From Acinetobacter tibetensis (GTDB lineage: Bacteria > Pseudomonadota > Gammaproteobacteria > Pseudomonadales > Moraxellaceae), in NCBI RefSeq assembly GCF_023824315.1, contig NZ_CP098732.1:1-64000 (forward strand): 64,000 bases of DNA, in the 5' to 3' direction. Below are positions 51,753 through 60,869 of this stretch, piece by piece. The position numbers were made by a program, and so were the translations under genes. Numbering within the stretch: the stretch's first letter is position 1; each line of letters begins with the position of its first letter. The notes beneath the pieces are model-generated. The model saw only the letters and a list, made by a program, of their open reading frames with translations. It ran no database searches and had not been told where the DNA came from.

Positions 51753-53027
51753 ATGTCAGACACCCAGATTCCGCTTCCAGAACGTCTTCGTCCTCGTGAT
51801 TTGTCTGAAATTATTGGGCAAGATCACTTATTGGGAGAGCAAGCACCATTACGTCAAATGATTGATCAGGGGCACTTGCCGTCGATTATTTTCTGGGGAC
51901 CGCCGGGTGTTGGTAAAACCACGATTGCCTTGTTGTTGGCACAAGCGGTTGATCGTCCCTTTGTCAGTCTGTCGGCATTAAATACGGGTGTGAAAGAATT
52001 ACGGGAAATCATTGCAGAAAGTGGTGATTTACTCACCCCTGTGGTGTTTATTGACGAAATTCACCGTTTCAACAAATCACAGCAAGATGCTTTATTGAAT
52101 GCGGTGGAAAAGGGCAAGATTACGCTGATTGGTGCGACCACAGAAAACCCCTCCTTTGAAGTCAACAGCGCCTTATTGTCACGCTGTCAGGTTTATACCT
52201 TAAATGTGCTCAGTAATGAGGCTATTCAGGAACTGATTCAACGTGCGATACAACAAGATCATTTTTTAAAACAACGTTATATTCAAATTGAAGAATTTGA
52301 TGCCTTATTGCAGTTTGCCGCAGGTGATGCACGCAAGGCACTGAATTTACTCGACCTAATTGCCAGTACCTTTGAAGCAGACGTTGAAAATGTCATCAAC
52401 AATGCCATTGTCGTGCGTGTTGCACAGCAAAATATTGCGCGGTATGACAAATCGGGTGAACAGCATTATGACTTGGTTTCGGCCTTTATTAAGTCGATTC
52501 GCGGTAGTGATCCAGACGCGGCTTTATATTGGATGGCACGGATGCTGAAAGGGGGAGAAGACCCCGTATTTATTGCGCGTCGCATGCTGATTGCCTCTTC
52601 GGAAGATATCGGCAACTCCAATCCGAATGCCTTGCTTTTGGCTGGAGAATGTTTCCGTTCGGTGCAAGCGGTCGGTATGCCTGAAGCACGGATTATTTTA
52701 GGACAATGTGCCGTGTATTTGGCAACCAGTGCCAAAAGCAACAGTACTTATCTGGCAATCAATAAAGCCCTCGATTTGGCAGAAAAAACGGCGAATTTGC
52801 CAGTGCCATTACATTTACGCAATGCACCGACCAAACTGATGAAACAGCAAGGCTATGGGGTGGACTATTTATATCCGCATAACTACCCTGAACATTTTGT
52901 AATGCAAGACTATTTGCCTCCAGAATTGAAAGGCACCAAGTTGTACGAATCTGCGCGTAATAAACGTGAAGTGGAAGGCGAGCGTTTACAACAACGCCGT
53001 TGGATGCAAGAACAACAGCAGCAATAA
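51753..53027 (+). CDS. rarA: Replication-associated recombination protein A
   Basis: AAA+ ATPase related to clamp loaders that acts at stalled forks. The 424-residue protein has Walker A GPPGVGKT near 50, Walker B VVFIDEIHRF near 98, sensor 1 GATTENPSF near 126, and the C-terminal tetramerisation region (SSEDIGNSNP, then LPPELKG). It ends 15 bp before the terminator hairpin of small RNA B, which it may share. Confidence 0.95.
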   Translation: MSDTQIPLPERLRPRDLSEIIGQDHLLGEQAPLRQMIDQGHLPSIIFWGPPGVGKTTIALLLAQAVDRPFVSLSALNTGVKELREIIAESGDLLTPVVFIDEIHRFNKSQQDALLNAVEKGKITLIGATTENPSFEVNSALLSRCQVYTLNVLSNEAIQELIQRAIQQDHFLKQRYIQIEEFDALLQFAAGDARKALNLLDLIASTFEADVENVINNAIVVRVAQQNIARYDKSGEQHYDLVSAFIKSIRGSDPDAALYWMARMLKGGEDPVFIARRMLIASSEDIGNSNPNALLLAGECFRSVQAVGMPEARIILGQCAVYLATSAKSNSTYLAINKALDLAEKTANLPVPLHLRNAPTKLMKQQGYGVDYLYPHNYPEHFVMQDYLPPELKGTKLYESARNKREVEGERLQQRRWMQEQQQQ

Positions 53028-53042
53028 GGCTGTAGTCCAAAT

Positions 53043-53171
53043 AAAAAAAGCCCGACATCCTGTCGGGCTTTTTTCGTATGCGCTGCTTAGGTATAACTCC
53101 TGTCGTACCTCACATCCTAGTGGTGTCACTTATCATTATTGTTTTATGTTTTGGAACATCCTGTTCTCTAT
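53043..53171 (-). ncRNA. Predicted CsrA/RsmA-titrating small RNA, copy B
   Basis: Predicted RNA of about 129 nt read leftward. It has GGA in four loops (53159-53161, 53115-53117, 53098-53100 and 53058-53060). The first loop is AACA-GGA-TGTT, the second CAC-TAGGAT-GTG, the third AC-AGGA-GT within a GGTA/TACC stem, and the fourth is in the terminator stem GCCCGACA-GGA-TGTCGGGC (53050-53068), followed by seven Ts. Order and spacing match copy A at 23041. TATGAT at 53178-53183 is a probable -10, and a GacA-box-like site is centred about 65 bp upstream of the inferred start near 53171. Three of the four sites closely match the CsrA consensus ACARGGAUGU. The terminator stem may also stop rarA on the other strand. 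Confidence 0.85.
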
Positions 53172-53227
53172 GTCTCCATCATATGAAAAATATTCAACCT
53201 GATCTAGAAGACATCTTCCTGAATCTT

Positions 53228-53245
53228 TGTAAGCTGTAACCTACA
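53228..53245 (-). promoter_or_regulatory. GacA-box-like site for small RNA B
   Basis: The minus strand reads TGTAGG-N6-CTTACA, one change from the GacA/UvrY site TGTAAG-N6-CTTACA. It is 56 bp from the -10 centre to centre, matching copy A. Confidence 0.72.
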
Positions 53246-53251
53246 AAGCAT

Positions 53252-54028
53252 TTATTTAAAATTGCCTTCAAGGAACTGTTTCAGTCGTTCACTTTTGGGA
53301 TTGATCAAGACTTCTTTAGGGTCACCTTGTTCTTCAATTTTACCTTGATGCAAGAAAATCACATGGTTGGAGACATGGCGAGCAAAGCCCATTTCATGGG
53401 TCACCACAATCATGGTTCGCCCTTCTTCTGCCAGACTTTGCATGACCTTCAATACTTCACCCACCAGTTCAGGGTCTAAAGCACTGGTCGGCTCATCAAA
53501 CAACATGACTTCAGGTTCCATCGCCAATGCACGTGCAATGGCCACCCGTTGCTGTTGTCCACCCGATAAGAAAGATGGATATTTACCTTCTACACTTTCA
53601 GCCAGTCCCACTTTTCTTAAATATTTGCGCGCACGTTCTTCAGCTTCGGCACGTTTTAAACCCAAGACATGAATCGGCCCTTCCACGATGTTTTCCAGTA
53701 CAGTCATATGTGACCATAAATTAAAATGCTGAAACACCATCATCAGTTGGGTGCGCATTTTTTGTAACTGTTTTGGACTGGTCGCTTTCAAATTGCCTGA
53801 TTTGTCCAGTACGGTATTGAGTTGCTCGCCATTCAGTTGAATGGAACCCTGACTGGGTTGCTCTAAGAAGTTGATGCAGCGTAGGAATGTACTTTTTCCT
53901 GAACCCGAAGAACCAATAATACTAATGACATCGCCTGCGTTAGCATTTAGAGATACACCTTTTAGGACTTCATTGTCCCCGAAGGTTTTATGTAAATCAC
54001 GAATCACCAGTTTTGCTGAGTTTTCCAT
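53252..54028 (-). CDS. hisP: Amino-acid ABC transporter ATPase, HisP-like
   Basis: A 258-residue ABC ATPase powering a polar amino-acid importer. Walker [10 protein letters not shown] (near 36), the signature LSGGQQQR (near 155), Walker [13 protein letters not shown] and the switch His in VVTHEMGF are present. It is the last gene of a four-gene minus-strand cluster (binding protein, two permeases, ATPase). The match to histidine/lysine/arginine systems is good, but the exact substrate is inferred. Confidence 0.9.
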   Translation of the reverse strand: MENSAKLVIRDLHKTFGDNEVLKGVSLNANAGDVISIIGSSGSGKSTFLRCINFLEQPSQGSIQLNGEQLNTVLDKSGNLKATSPKQLQKMRTQLMMVFQHFNLWSHMTVLENIVEGPIHVLGLKRAEAEERARKYLRKVGLAESVEGKYPSFLSGGQQQRVAIARALAMEPEVMLFDEPTSALDPELVGEVLKVMQSLAEEGRTMIVVTHEMGFARHVSNHVIFLHQGKIEEQGDPKEVLINPKSERLKQFLEGNFK

Positions 54029-54039
54029 CTATGTTTCTC

Positions 54040-54753
54040 CTAATGATTCGATGGTTTTAAAAATGCCAACCAGCGTTGTTCCAATTTACGAAAAATCCAA
54101 ATCAAGATAAATGCCAAACATGCATATAAGATTGCCGCAATGCCAAAAGCATCAAACGTGGCATAGGTTGCCGCATTCACATCTCGTGCAATTTTCAAAA
54201 TATCAGGCACGGTCGCGGTAAAGGCAATGGTGGTGGCATGCAGCATTAAAATGACTTCATTACCATAAAATGGCAATGCACGGCGTAACATGGATGGAAT
54301 GATAATACGGGTATAACGTTTCCACGGAGACATGCCGAAGGCTTTGGCGGCTTCAATTTCGCCATACGGAATAGAGCGAATCGCACCTGCAAAAATTTCC
54401 GTGGTATAGGCTGCGGTATTCAGCGCAAAAGCCAAAATGGTGCAGTTGAGCCCTTCGCGAAAGAATTCATCCAGACGCTCATGGGCATGAATATAATCGA
54501 GGCTATAAATACCTGTGTAAATAATGAGCAGTTGCACATAGAGTGGCGTGCCACGAAATATATAGGTATAGAACCAAACAGGCAGGCGTAAAAATGGATT
54601 TTCTGATACGCGGGCAATGGATAGCGGGACTGCTAGTACAAAGCCAATCGCAATTGAGAGCACCAAAAGCCATGCAGTCATGGCCACGCCTGTCATTTGA
54701 AAACCATCGGTCCAAAGGTATGACTGCCAATATTGTTGAAGAATTTCAATCAT
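54040..54753 (-). CDS. hisM: Amino-acid ABC permease, HisM-like
   Basis: A 237-residue inner-membrane permease with about five helices and the EAA loop (EIEAAKAFGMSPWKRYTRIIIP, shortened here as EAAKAFGMSPWKRY) that docks the ATPase. The start is ATG 54753, sharing an ATGA overlap with the upstream permease stop codon and preceded by AGGGA. The 54798 start is unlikely. Confidence 0.9.
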   Translation of the reverse strand: MIEILQQYWQSYLWTDGFQMTGVAMTAWLLVLSIAIGFVLAVPLSIARVSENPFLRLPVWFYTYIFRGTPLYVQLLIIYTGIYSLDYIHAHERLDEFFREGLNCTILAFALNTAAYTTEIFAGAIRSIPYGEIEAAKAFGMSPWKRYTRIIIPSMLRRALPFYGNEVILMLHATTIAFTATVPDILKIARDVNAATYATFDAFGIAAILYACLAFILIWIFRKLEQRWLAFLKPSNH

Positions 54754-55445
54754 AGTTGTCCCTTTTTCACACCAACCGAGTAACGACGTTCTAACCACAT
54801 CAAAATTAAATTCGAAATGGTGGTGATCGCCAGATAAATCACTGCGGCAATGACACTGAAGTAAAACACCTGCATGGTGCTACGACCTGCATCTTGAGTA
54901 ATTTTGACAATATCGGTTAAACCAATGAGTGAGACCAGTGCGGTAGCTTTAATCAGAACTTGCCAGTTATTGCCAATACCCGGTAAGGCAAAACGCATCA
55001 TTTGCGGAAACAAAACGCGGCGAAAGACTTGAAATGAAGTCATGCCATAGGCATAAGCGGCTTCAATTTGTCCCTTGGGTACTGCTTGAAATGCACCACG
55101 AAACGTTTCGGTGAAATACGCACCATAAATAAATGCCAAGGTAATTACGCCTGCAACAAACGGATTAATATCAATTTGTTCCATTTGCAACGATTCGGTA
55201 ATCGAGTTTAGCCCCAGTTGCAAGCTATAAAATAGCAGCAGCATGATGACCAGATCGGGAACGCTTCGAATAAGGGTGGTGTAGGCAGTCGCAATATAGC
55301 GGACAAATTTAAGACTAGAGAGTTTAGAACTTGCACCAATCAATCCAATCATGATGGATAGTAATAGCGATAACAATGCAAGCTGTATGGTCATCCAAGT
55401 GCCTTCAAGCAACACGGGACCATAACCAGACAAAAACATACTCAT
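54750..55445 (-). CDS. hisQ: Amino-acid ABC permease, HisQ-like
   Basis: A 231-residue permease, partner of HisM-like, with about five membrane helices and the EAA loop IEAAYAYGMTSFQVFRRV near 145. It is translationally coupled to the next gene by a four-base overlap. It lies after the binding-protein gene, with an intervening hairpin that may lower its expression. Confidence 0.9.
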   Translation of the reverse strand: MSMFLSGYGPVLLEGTWMTIQLALLSLLLSIMIGLIGASSKLSSLKFVRYIATAYTTLIRSVPDLVIMLLLFYSLQLGLNSITESLQMEQIDINPFVAGVITLAFIYGAYFTETFRGAFQAVPKGQIEAAYAYGMTSFQVFRRVLFPQMMRFALPGIGNNWQVLIKATALVSLIGLTDIVKITQDAGRSTMQVFYFSVIAAVIYLAITTISNLILMWLERRYSVGVKKGQL

Positions 55446-55497
55446 CTACTCCGAACAGAAACTATAAATAGAATATTGATGAAATTCAGTTGTGTAT

Positions 55498-55527
55498 AAA
55501 AAATGTCGGTTTAAAACCGACATTTTT
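55498..55527 (-). terminator. Attenuator-like hairpin between binding protein and permeases
   Basis: TGTCGGTT (55504-55511) and AACCGACA (55515-55522) with a 3-nt loop and a T run on the minus strand. Placed between the binding-protein and permease genes, it would raise the binding-protein:permease ratio. Confidence 0.65.
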
Positions 55528-55531
55528 GTCA

Positions 55532-56317
55532 TCAATAAATACTGAAGGAGAAGTATTTTTTCTCGAGTTTTTTGTATGTTCCATCGGCAATAATGGCGGC
55601 TAAAGCTTTATCAATGTCCTTTTTCAAATCAACATCTTCTTTACGTAAGCCAATTGCTGCACCTACGCCAAGGGTTTTAGCATCTACCACGTTGCCACCT
55701 GCAAAGCCGAATGCTTTACCTTTTGGTGATTTAAGGAAGCCACCATCAACCATAATGGCATCTTGTAATGTTGCATCTAGACGACCTGACACCATGTCTT
55801 GGTAAAGGACGTCTTGGTTTGGATAAGGCACGACATTGACACCTTTAGGTGCCCAATAGGCTTTTGCATAACTCTCTTGAATGGTGCCTTGTTGTACACC
55901 CACACGCTTCCCTTTTAGAGATGCAGGGGTTGGCAATAATGGAGAACCTTTCTTCGCAACCATGCGGGTTGGAGTGTTGTAAATTTTATTACTGAAAGCA
56001 ATCTGTTTTGAGCGATCCGCAGTGACCGTCATTGAAGATAAAATGCCATCGAACTTCTTCGCTTTGAGTGCAGGAATCATCCCGTCAAAAGAATTTTCTA
56101 CCCAAACACATTTGGCTTTCAATTTGGCACAAATGGCATTGCCTAGGTCGATGTCAAAACCCACCAATTTGTTGTCAGGGGTTTTATATTCAAAAGGGGC
56201 GTAAGCAGATTCCGTACCGAAACGAATGACTTTCCATTCTTTGGCTTGCACTGTGCTGCCAAGCGCTGTCAGCATTAACGTTGTTGAAAGTAATACTTTC
56301 TTTTGCCAGCTTTTCAT
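55532..56317 (-). CDS. Periplasmic basic amino-acid-binding protein, HisJ/ArgT-like
   Basis: A 261-residue secreted binding protein with a signal peptide (to about VQA, 25) and the SBP_bac_3 fold. Landmarks are RFGTESAYAPFEYK near 34, VGFDIDLGNAICAKL near 55, and SSMTVTADR near 95. These residues line the ligand site in LAO/HisJ proteins, so lysine, arginine, ornithine or histidine is expected. The start is ATG 56317. The ATG at 56332 is an alternative. Confidence 0.9.
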   Translation of the reverse strand: MKSWQKKVLLSTTLMLTALGSTVQAKEWKVIRFGTESAYAPFEYKTPDNKLVGFDIDLGNAICAKLKAKCVWVENSFDGMIPALKAKKFDGILSSMTVTADRSKQIAFSNKIYNTPTRMVAKKGSPLLPTPASLKGKRVGVQQGTIQESYAKAYWAPKGVNVVPYPNQDVLYQDMVSGRLDATLQDAIMVDGGFLKSPKGKAFGFAGGNVVDAKTLGVGAAIGLRKEDVDLKKDIDKALAAIIADGTYKKLEKKYFSFSIY

Positions 56318-56665
56318 CGTAAATATTAGCATCCGTAAAAATCAAATTTCAAAAAATAAGACGAAGACAAATTTACTCCACCTTTTGCTTTGAAATAAAA
56401 GCAACATATATACCAAAATATCCATTTATTGGTGATTTATTCAGCTTTAAGCCGTTGTAATGGTGGAAATTTGGGTATTTTCTACGGGCCAGAATAACTT
56501 TGTTTTGCAATATCCTATTCGCAATCCTTGATCATATTTAAAACATTGCACAGCACATAGTGGAAAAACTCGGGAAGCTGTGTGCGCTATGGCGTACACA
56601 GTTGCTGCTTTTTTTTACAGTTGTTCTTCACAATGGTTTTAGCTTAGAAAAACCTAGACCAAATA
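56318..56665. other. Intergenic region with a plus-strand terminator-like hairpin
   Basis: A 348-bp gap, no protein gene. At 56578-56601 is a hairpin, CTGTGTGCGC-TATG-GCGTACACAG (one wobble pair), followed after seven bases by eight Ts (56609-56616). It faces the plus strand, where no gene precedes it within the gap, so an unannotated transcript is possible. Confidence 0.45.
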
Positions 56666-57280
56666 TTAGGGCTGTAATGTGATGAATTGAAAACATACGG
56701 GTAAAACTGCGATGAGTAATGCAATTGCCATACTGAGATTAAAAATGAAAGCAAATTTAGCTTGCATTAACAATTGACGTAAAAAATTTCCCGCGATTGC
56801 CCAAATACCAACGCATGGAATCGAGATCAACATCAGAATGAAGGCGGCATAGGCAATGTCGGTGGATTGTTGGCTGGTAGCAAAGTAGGTTGAGATGGTA
56901 CTGATAGACATCATCCATGCCTTGGGATTTAGCCATTGGAAAACAGCGCCTTGTAAAAATCCCATTGCAGGTTTTTCATCTAGACACGCGTTGAGTGGAC
57001 CACTGGACGCAATTTTCCATGCTAACCAAAGAATATAGGCGGACCCAATCAGACTTAAAATAAACTGGAGTTGGGGAAAATGTAGGAATATTTGATGAAG
57101 TCCCAGACCAATTGCCATCAGTTGAAAGGCAACACCAAAGGCAATCCCCAGAATTAAAGGCAGGGTTTTCTGAAGCCCAAAGCGCGCTCCTGAAATTAGC
57201 ACGAGGGCATTATTCGGCCCTGGGGTACTGGTCATGACCAAACAAAAAAGTAAATAAGAGATAAATAGAGAAGGGGACAT
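56666..57280 (-). CDS. LysE/RhtB family amino-acid exporter
   Basis: A 204-residue membrane protein with about six helices and the family start CLVMTSTPGPNNALVLISGA near 10-30. Exports amino acids or related metabolites. It is divergent from an Lrp-type regulator with 91 bp between starts, the common regulator/exporter pair. The start is ATG 57280 (MSPSLFISY). A longer frame from 57328 would place extra residues over the promoter region. Confidence 0.9.
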   Translation of the reverse strand: MSPSLFISYLLFCLVMTSTPGPNNALVLISGARFGLQKTLPLILGIAFGVAFQLMAIGLGLHQIFLHFPQLQFILSLIGSAYILWLAWKIASSGPLNACLDEKPAMGFLQGAVFQWLNPKAWMMSISTISTYFATSQQSTDIAYAAFILMLISIPCVGIWAIAGNFLRQLLMQAKFAFIFNLSMAIALLIAVLPVCFQFITLQP

Positions 57281-57371
57281 GTATTTTGCATCATAAATAA
57301 AAAACATTTTATTGTTCAGATTACGCAATTTGGTTGTATATTGAGCTTAAAAATAGATAGTTTTGCAATAA

Positions 57372-57830
57372 ATGATTGAACTAGACCGATTAGACCGAAG
57401 AATATTGTGTGAATTGGAAGCCGATGCACATTTAACCAATCTTAAATTGGCTGAACGTGTGGGTTTGTCCGCATCAGCATGTTTGCGTCGGGTGCAGGAA
57501 TTAGAAAAAATTGGGGTGATTAAGGGCTACAAAGCCATTATTGATCGATCACTTTTAGGCATTGGATTAATTGTCTATGTGACTATAGGACTGTCGTGCC
57601 ATTCCAAAGCATGTTTGCAACACTTTGAAGAAGTGATTGAGACTACACCTGAGGTTACTGAGTGTCATACCATTACGGGTGCGGTCGAGTATTTACTCCG
57701 AGTCGAGGTAACCGATATAAAATCCTATAAAAAATTTCATACTGATGTTTTGGGCACGATTCCTTCCATTTCCTCGATTACCAGTTTATTGGTGATGGAT
57801 ACCACCAAAGATTTGCGTGTACAAGTATGA
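57372..57830 (+). CDS. Lrp/AsnC family regulator
   Basis: A 152-residue regulator with an N-terminal HTH (LDRLDRRILCELEADAHL, then LSASACLRRVQ) and a C-terminal RAM ligand-binding domain (CHTITGAVEYLLRVEV near 105). It probably controls the divergent LysE-type exporter in response to an amino acid. Confidence 0.92.
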   Translation: MIELDRLDRRILCELEADAHLTNLKLAERVGLSASACLRRVQELEKIGVIKGYKAIIDRSLLGIGLIVYVTIGLSCHSKACLQHFEEVIETTPEVTECHTITGAVEYLLRVEVTDIKSYKKFHTDVLGTIPSISSITSLLVMDTTKDLRVQV

Positions 57831-57904
57831 ACAATAGGGAAATCTATTTAAGGGATCCGATTCAATTCAAGGTATAGATATTGGAAAGCAATTAATTCAT
57901 AGCA

Positions 57905-57936
57905 TAAAAAACCGAGCCATCAGACTCGGTTTTTTA
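57905..57936. terminator. Bidirectional terminator between lrp-type gene and purC
   Basis: AAAAACCGAG (57907-57916) and CTCGGTTTTT (57925-57934) around an 8-nt loop, with A and T runs. Confidence 0.85.
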
Positions 57937-57956
57937 GTTCGAAGCTTCAGAGCAAA

Positions 57957-58676
57957 TTAGATGTCTGAAAGGTCGATGCCAATACGTGCAGCAACTTCTT
58001 CATAAGCTTCAACCACACCACCTAAACCTTGGCGGAAACGGTCTTTGTCGAGTTTTTTCTTGGTGTCTTTATCCCATAGACGGCAACCGTCTGGAGAGAA
58101 TTCGTCACCCAATACAATACGGTCATGGAACACACCAAACTCAAGTTTGAAGTCAACCAAAATCATGTTGCCTTTGTCGAACAATGCTTTAAGCACATCG
58201 TTCACTTGGTAAGTGAGTTCTTTCATTTTTTCGAGTTGTGCAGCATTTGCCCAACCTAAAGCAATGGCTTGAGATTCATTCACCATTGGATCGCCAAGGG
58301 CATCATCTTTGAAGAATAATTCGAAAGTTGGAGGTGTAAGTTCTTTACCTTCTTCAACGCCTAAGCGACGGCAGAGTGAACCTGCTGCATAATTACGAAT
58401 GACACATTCCACAGGAATCATGTCTAATTTCTTTACCAACACTTCGGTTGGAGAAAGTAATTTTTCAAAGTGAGTTTCAATGCCAGCAGCAGCCAGTTGC
58501 TCCATGATAAAGGCGTTAAAACGGTTGTTCACCTTGCCTTTACGATCTAGTTGTTCGATTTTTTCGCCATTGAACGCAGAGGCATCATCACGAAATACTA
58601 AAATCAGGTGGTCTTGACTATCTGTTTCATACACAGATTTCGCTTTACCAGTATAGAGCAAGGTTTGTTTTAACAT
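57957..58676 (-). CDS. purC: SAICAR synthase
   Basis: Joins CAIR and aspartate in purine biosynthesis. The 239-residue length is standard. Motifs include [14 protein letters not shown] at the N-terminus (nucleotide binding), [15 protein letters not shown] near 90, and LVDFKLEFG near 170. It is the last gene in the dapA-bamC-purC order, also found in E. coli. Confidence 0.96.
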   Translation of the reverse strand: MLKQTLLYTGKAKSVYETDSQDHLILVFRDDASAFNGEKIEQLDRKGKVNNRFNAFIMEQLAAAGIETHFEKLLSPTEVLVKKLDMIPVECVIRNYAAGSLCRRLGVEEGKELTPPTFELFFKDDALGDPMVNESQAIALGWANAAQLEKMKELTYQVNDVLKALFDKGNMILVDFKLEFGVFHDRIVLGDEFSPDGCRLWDKDTKKKLDKDRFRQGLGGVVEAYEEVAARIGIDLSDI

Positions 58677-58713
58677 GGGGGAACCTTTTGCAAAAAAAAA
58701 TGCCTAGTGTGAT

Positions 58714-59319
58714 CTAGGCCGGCCAGTTTTGGTAAATCTGGGTTAACAGTTCTGCAGCTTTTTGTTGATCTGCAAAGCTATTATCGGCATTAAACACTGC
58801 CAAATTATGACTTGAACCGGCGGAAGTGAGTCGAAGTACATAGATCTGCTGATCAATTTTAAGCGTTACTTCGTAACGGTTTTTACTTTGACCCACAATG
58901 TTCTGGTTCATGCTGCTGAGTGTGGCAAGTGTATACTGCCAAATTGTATCAGAATTTCCATCAATTTTGAGTAATGGATTTTGATTTCCATCAGTTAGTA
59001 ATTGAGGACGACCTATCTCAGTGCTTTGTTCAGCAGCAGTTGCTGTGCTGTTGGGTGCAGCAACATCTGGGCGAGGTAAAGCAAAACGGTTGCCTTTGCT
59101 ATTTTCGAGCTTCGGTGCGTGTTGAATTGCTAAAGGTTCAACCGTTGGTGCTGGATACAGTGGCGTTACTGGACGAACCATTGATCCTTCAGGATATTGT
59201 AGCGGTTCGAGGGTTGCTGTCTCTTTATAGCTCAAAGATTTGTTGCTAACCGCAAGTGAACTACAACCCGCTAAACTCAATACTGAAAGTGCAAGGGTTA
59301 AACCTAAACGTAACTGCAT
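58714..59319 (-). CDS. bamC: BamC-like outer-membrane lipoprotein
   Basis: A 201-residue lipoprotein with signal ending LAGC (Cys near 19), a Pro/Thr-rich stretch (about 35-100), and a C-terminal domain (about 110-200). Position between dapA and purC matches bamC (nlpB) of E. coli, a subunit of the outer-membrane protein assembly complex. It is much shorter than the E. coli protein (344 residues), with space for only one helix-grip domain. The call rests mainly on synteny. Confidence 0.72.
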   Translation of the reverse strand: MQLRLGLTLALSVLSLAGCSSLAVSNKSLSYKETATLEPLQYPEGSMVRPVTPLYPAPTVEPLAIQHAPKLENSKGNRFALPRPDVAAPNSTATAAEQSTEIGRPQLLTDGNQNPLLKIDGNSDTIWQYTLATLSSMNQNIVGQSKNRYEVTLKIDQQIYVLRLTSAGSSHNLAVFNADNSFADQQKAAELLTQIYQNWPA

Positions 59320-59332
59320 AATGTAGTGCTCT

Positions 59333-60232
59333 TTATTTGATTATACCTGCCGCCACCAACGCTTCACGAAGCGGTGCGCGGTATTGTTCTGCAAGAGGTG
59401 TTAATGGTAAGCGTATGCCTGTACCAATTAAGCCCATTTCGTGTAGTGCCCATTTCACAGGAATTGGGTTCGATTCACAAAATAGAATATTGTGTAAATT
59501 TGCAACTTGCGCATTTAATGCTTGTGCACGTGCAGCATCGCCAGCAATCGCAGCCGCACACACTTCACTCATTTGCTTAGGCGCAACATTCGCAGTAACC
59601 GAAATATTACCTTTCGCACCATGTTCAATTAACTGGTAAGCGGTTGCATCATCACCTGAATAAACCACCATGTCTTTGCCATGAAGACCTTCCAGTAAAG
59701 CTTGACCACGCGGAATATCACCAGTGGCATCTTTAATGCCAATAATTTGTGGAATATCAGCCAGACGAATGACCGTTTCATTTGCCATGTCTACGCCTGT
59801 ACGGCCTGGTACGTTATACAGAATTTGAGGTAAATCAACAGCTTCAGCAATCGCTTTATAATGCTGATATAAGCCTTCTTGTGTCGGTTTATTGTAATAT
59901 GGTGTGACCAAGAGGGCTGCATCAGCACCGAGTTGTTTTGCTTCTTTTGTGAGTTCAATTGCTTCGCGCGTTGAGTTTGCACCAGTACCAGCAATAATTG
60001 GAATACGTTTGTTGGCTACACGAACGACTTCTTTAATCACTTGTGTATGTTCAGCCATGCTTAATGTAGACGCTTCACCAGTTGTTCCAACTGCAACAAT
60101 ACTGTTTGTTCCCTGTTCTATGTGCCACTCAACGAGCTTCTCAAGACCTTTCCAATCTACGCTGCCATCTTCAAACATTGGGGTGACGATTGCGACTATT
60201 GAGCCTTGAATGATCTGTGCTTGTTGAGTCAT
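59333..60232 (-). CDS. dapA: 4-hydroxy-tetrahydrodipicolinate synthase
   Basis: Condenses pyruvate with aspartate semialdehyde, first step of the lysine/diaminopimelate branch. The 299-residue protein has GTTGEAST near 50, the catalytic Tyr in ILYNVPGRTG near 138, and the Schiff-base Lys in GIKDATGD near 166. The start is ATG 60232 (MTQQAQIIQG). An in-frame extension to 60367 would give a non-family N-terminus. bamC follows after 13 bp. Confidence 0.96.
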   Translation of the reverse strand: MTQQAQIIQGSIVAIVTPMFEDGSVDWKGLEKLVEWHIEQGTNSIVAVGTTGEASTLSMAEHTQVIKEVVRVANKRIPIIAGTGANSTREAIELTKEAKQLGADAALLVTPYYNKPTQEGLYQHYKAIAEAVDLPQILYNVPGRTGVDMANETVIRLADIPQIIGIKDATGDIPRGQALLEGLHGKDMVVYSGDDATAYQLIEHGAKGNISVTANVAPKQMSEVCAAAIAGDAARAQALNAQVANLHNILFCESNPIPVKWALHEMGLIGTGIRLPLTPLAEQYRAPLREALVAAGIIK

Positions 60233-60869
60233 TTTAAAAAAATATCCTATTTTTCCATCCAGTGAAGTGAAAAACATGAGGTTGGATGGGTGCGTATTTT
60301 GATTTATAGCAGTTTCAATTAGAGTGTGTCGAATTGAATAATGCTTACGCAAATTATGACTGAACAAACGATGAAGAACAATATGCTTTAGTCAAAGCAA
60401 CTCAAAACTTTAAAAAAGTGAAAAATAATGCATAGCGAGAGGATACATCTCGTGCTTTAGAATGTCAGAGAAGGGCATAGATCAATACATTTGAGGCAGA
60501 AAAATAAATAGGATTAAGAGCTTATAGGACTTAATAAATAGCTTATAGCTCTAGGTCATAGGCAAGAAAATAGGAGACTTCATTCTAAAAAGTGTCGTCA
60601 ATTATTGATTTGAACAATAACTGATAGATTGCAGTTGAATTGGATGAGCAGCTAAGTCGTTAAAGTTCAATTGAATTGTTGACTATTTCAGTCAAATTTA
60701 TTTCTGATTAATTGTTTTTAAGACTATTTATGCTAGGCAACGAAAATGTGACTTATCTCATAATTTATAAAAAAACACCAAAAATCTTCCACTTAAGGTG
60801 AGTTAATTTAAATTTCTGCTTCACGGATGATGAGCTTCATTTTGGACGCGGTTTAAACAAGGAGTTGAG
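60233..60869. other. Intergenic region between dapA and the MhpT-like transporter
   Basis: A 637-bp divergent gap. It contains the dapA leader, a direct repeat AGCTTATAG (in 60518-60560), and a small CGAGA/TCTCG hairpin near 60437. I find no gene, no tRNA and no terminator. Confidence 0.5.

Noticed and set aside
60233..60367. A longer dapA starting at 60367.
   Set aside because: The added 45 residues do not resemble the family, and the ATG at 60232 gives the standard N-terminus.
60430..60590. Several AGGA motifs and a small hairpin in the dapA upstream gap, at first resembling a third CsrA-binding RNA.
   Set aside because: There is no terminator with a T run, no GacA-type box, and the motifs are mostly outside stable hairpins. 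AT-rich sequence gives such motifs by chance.
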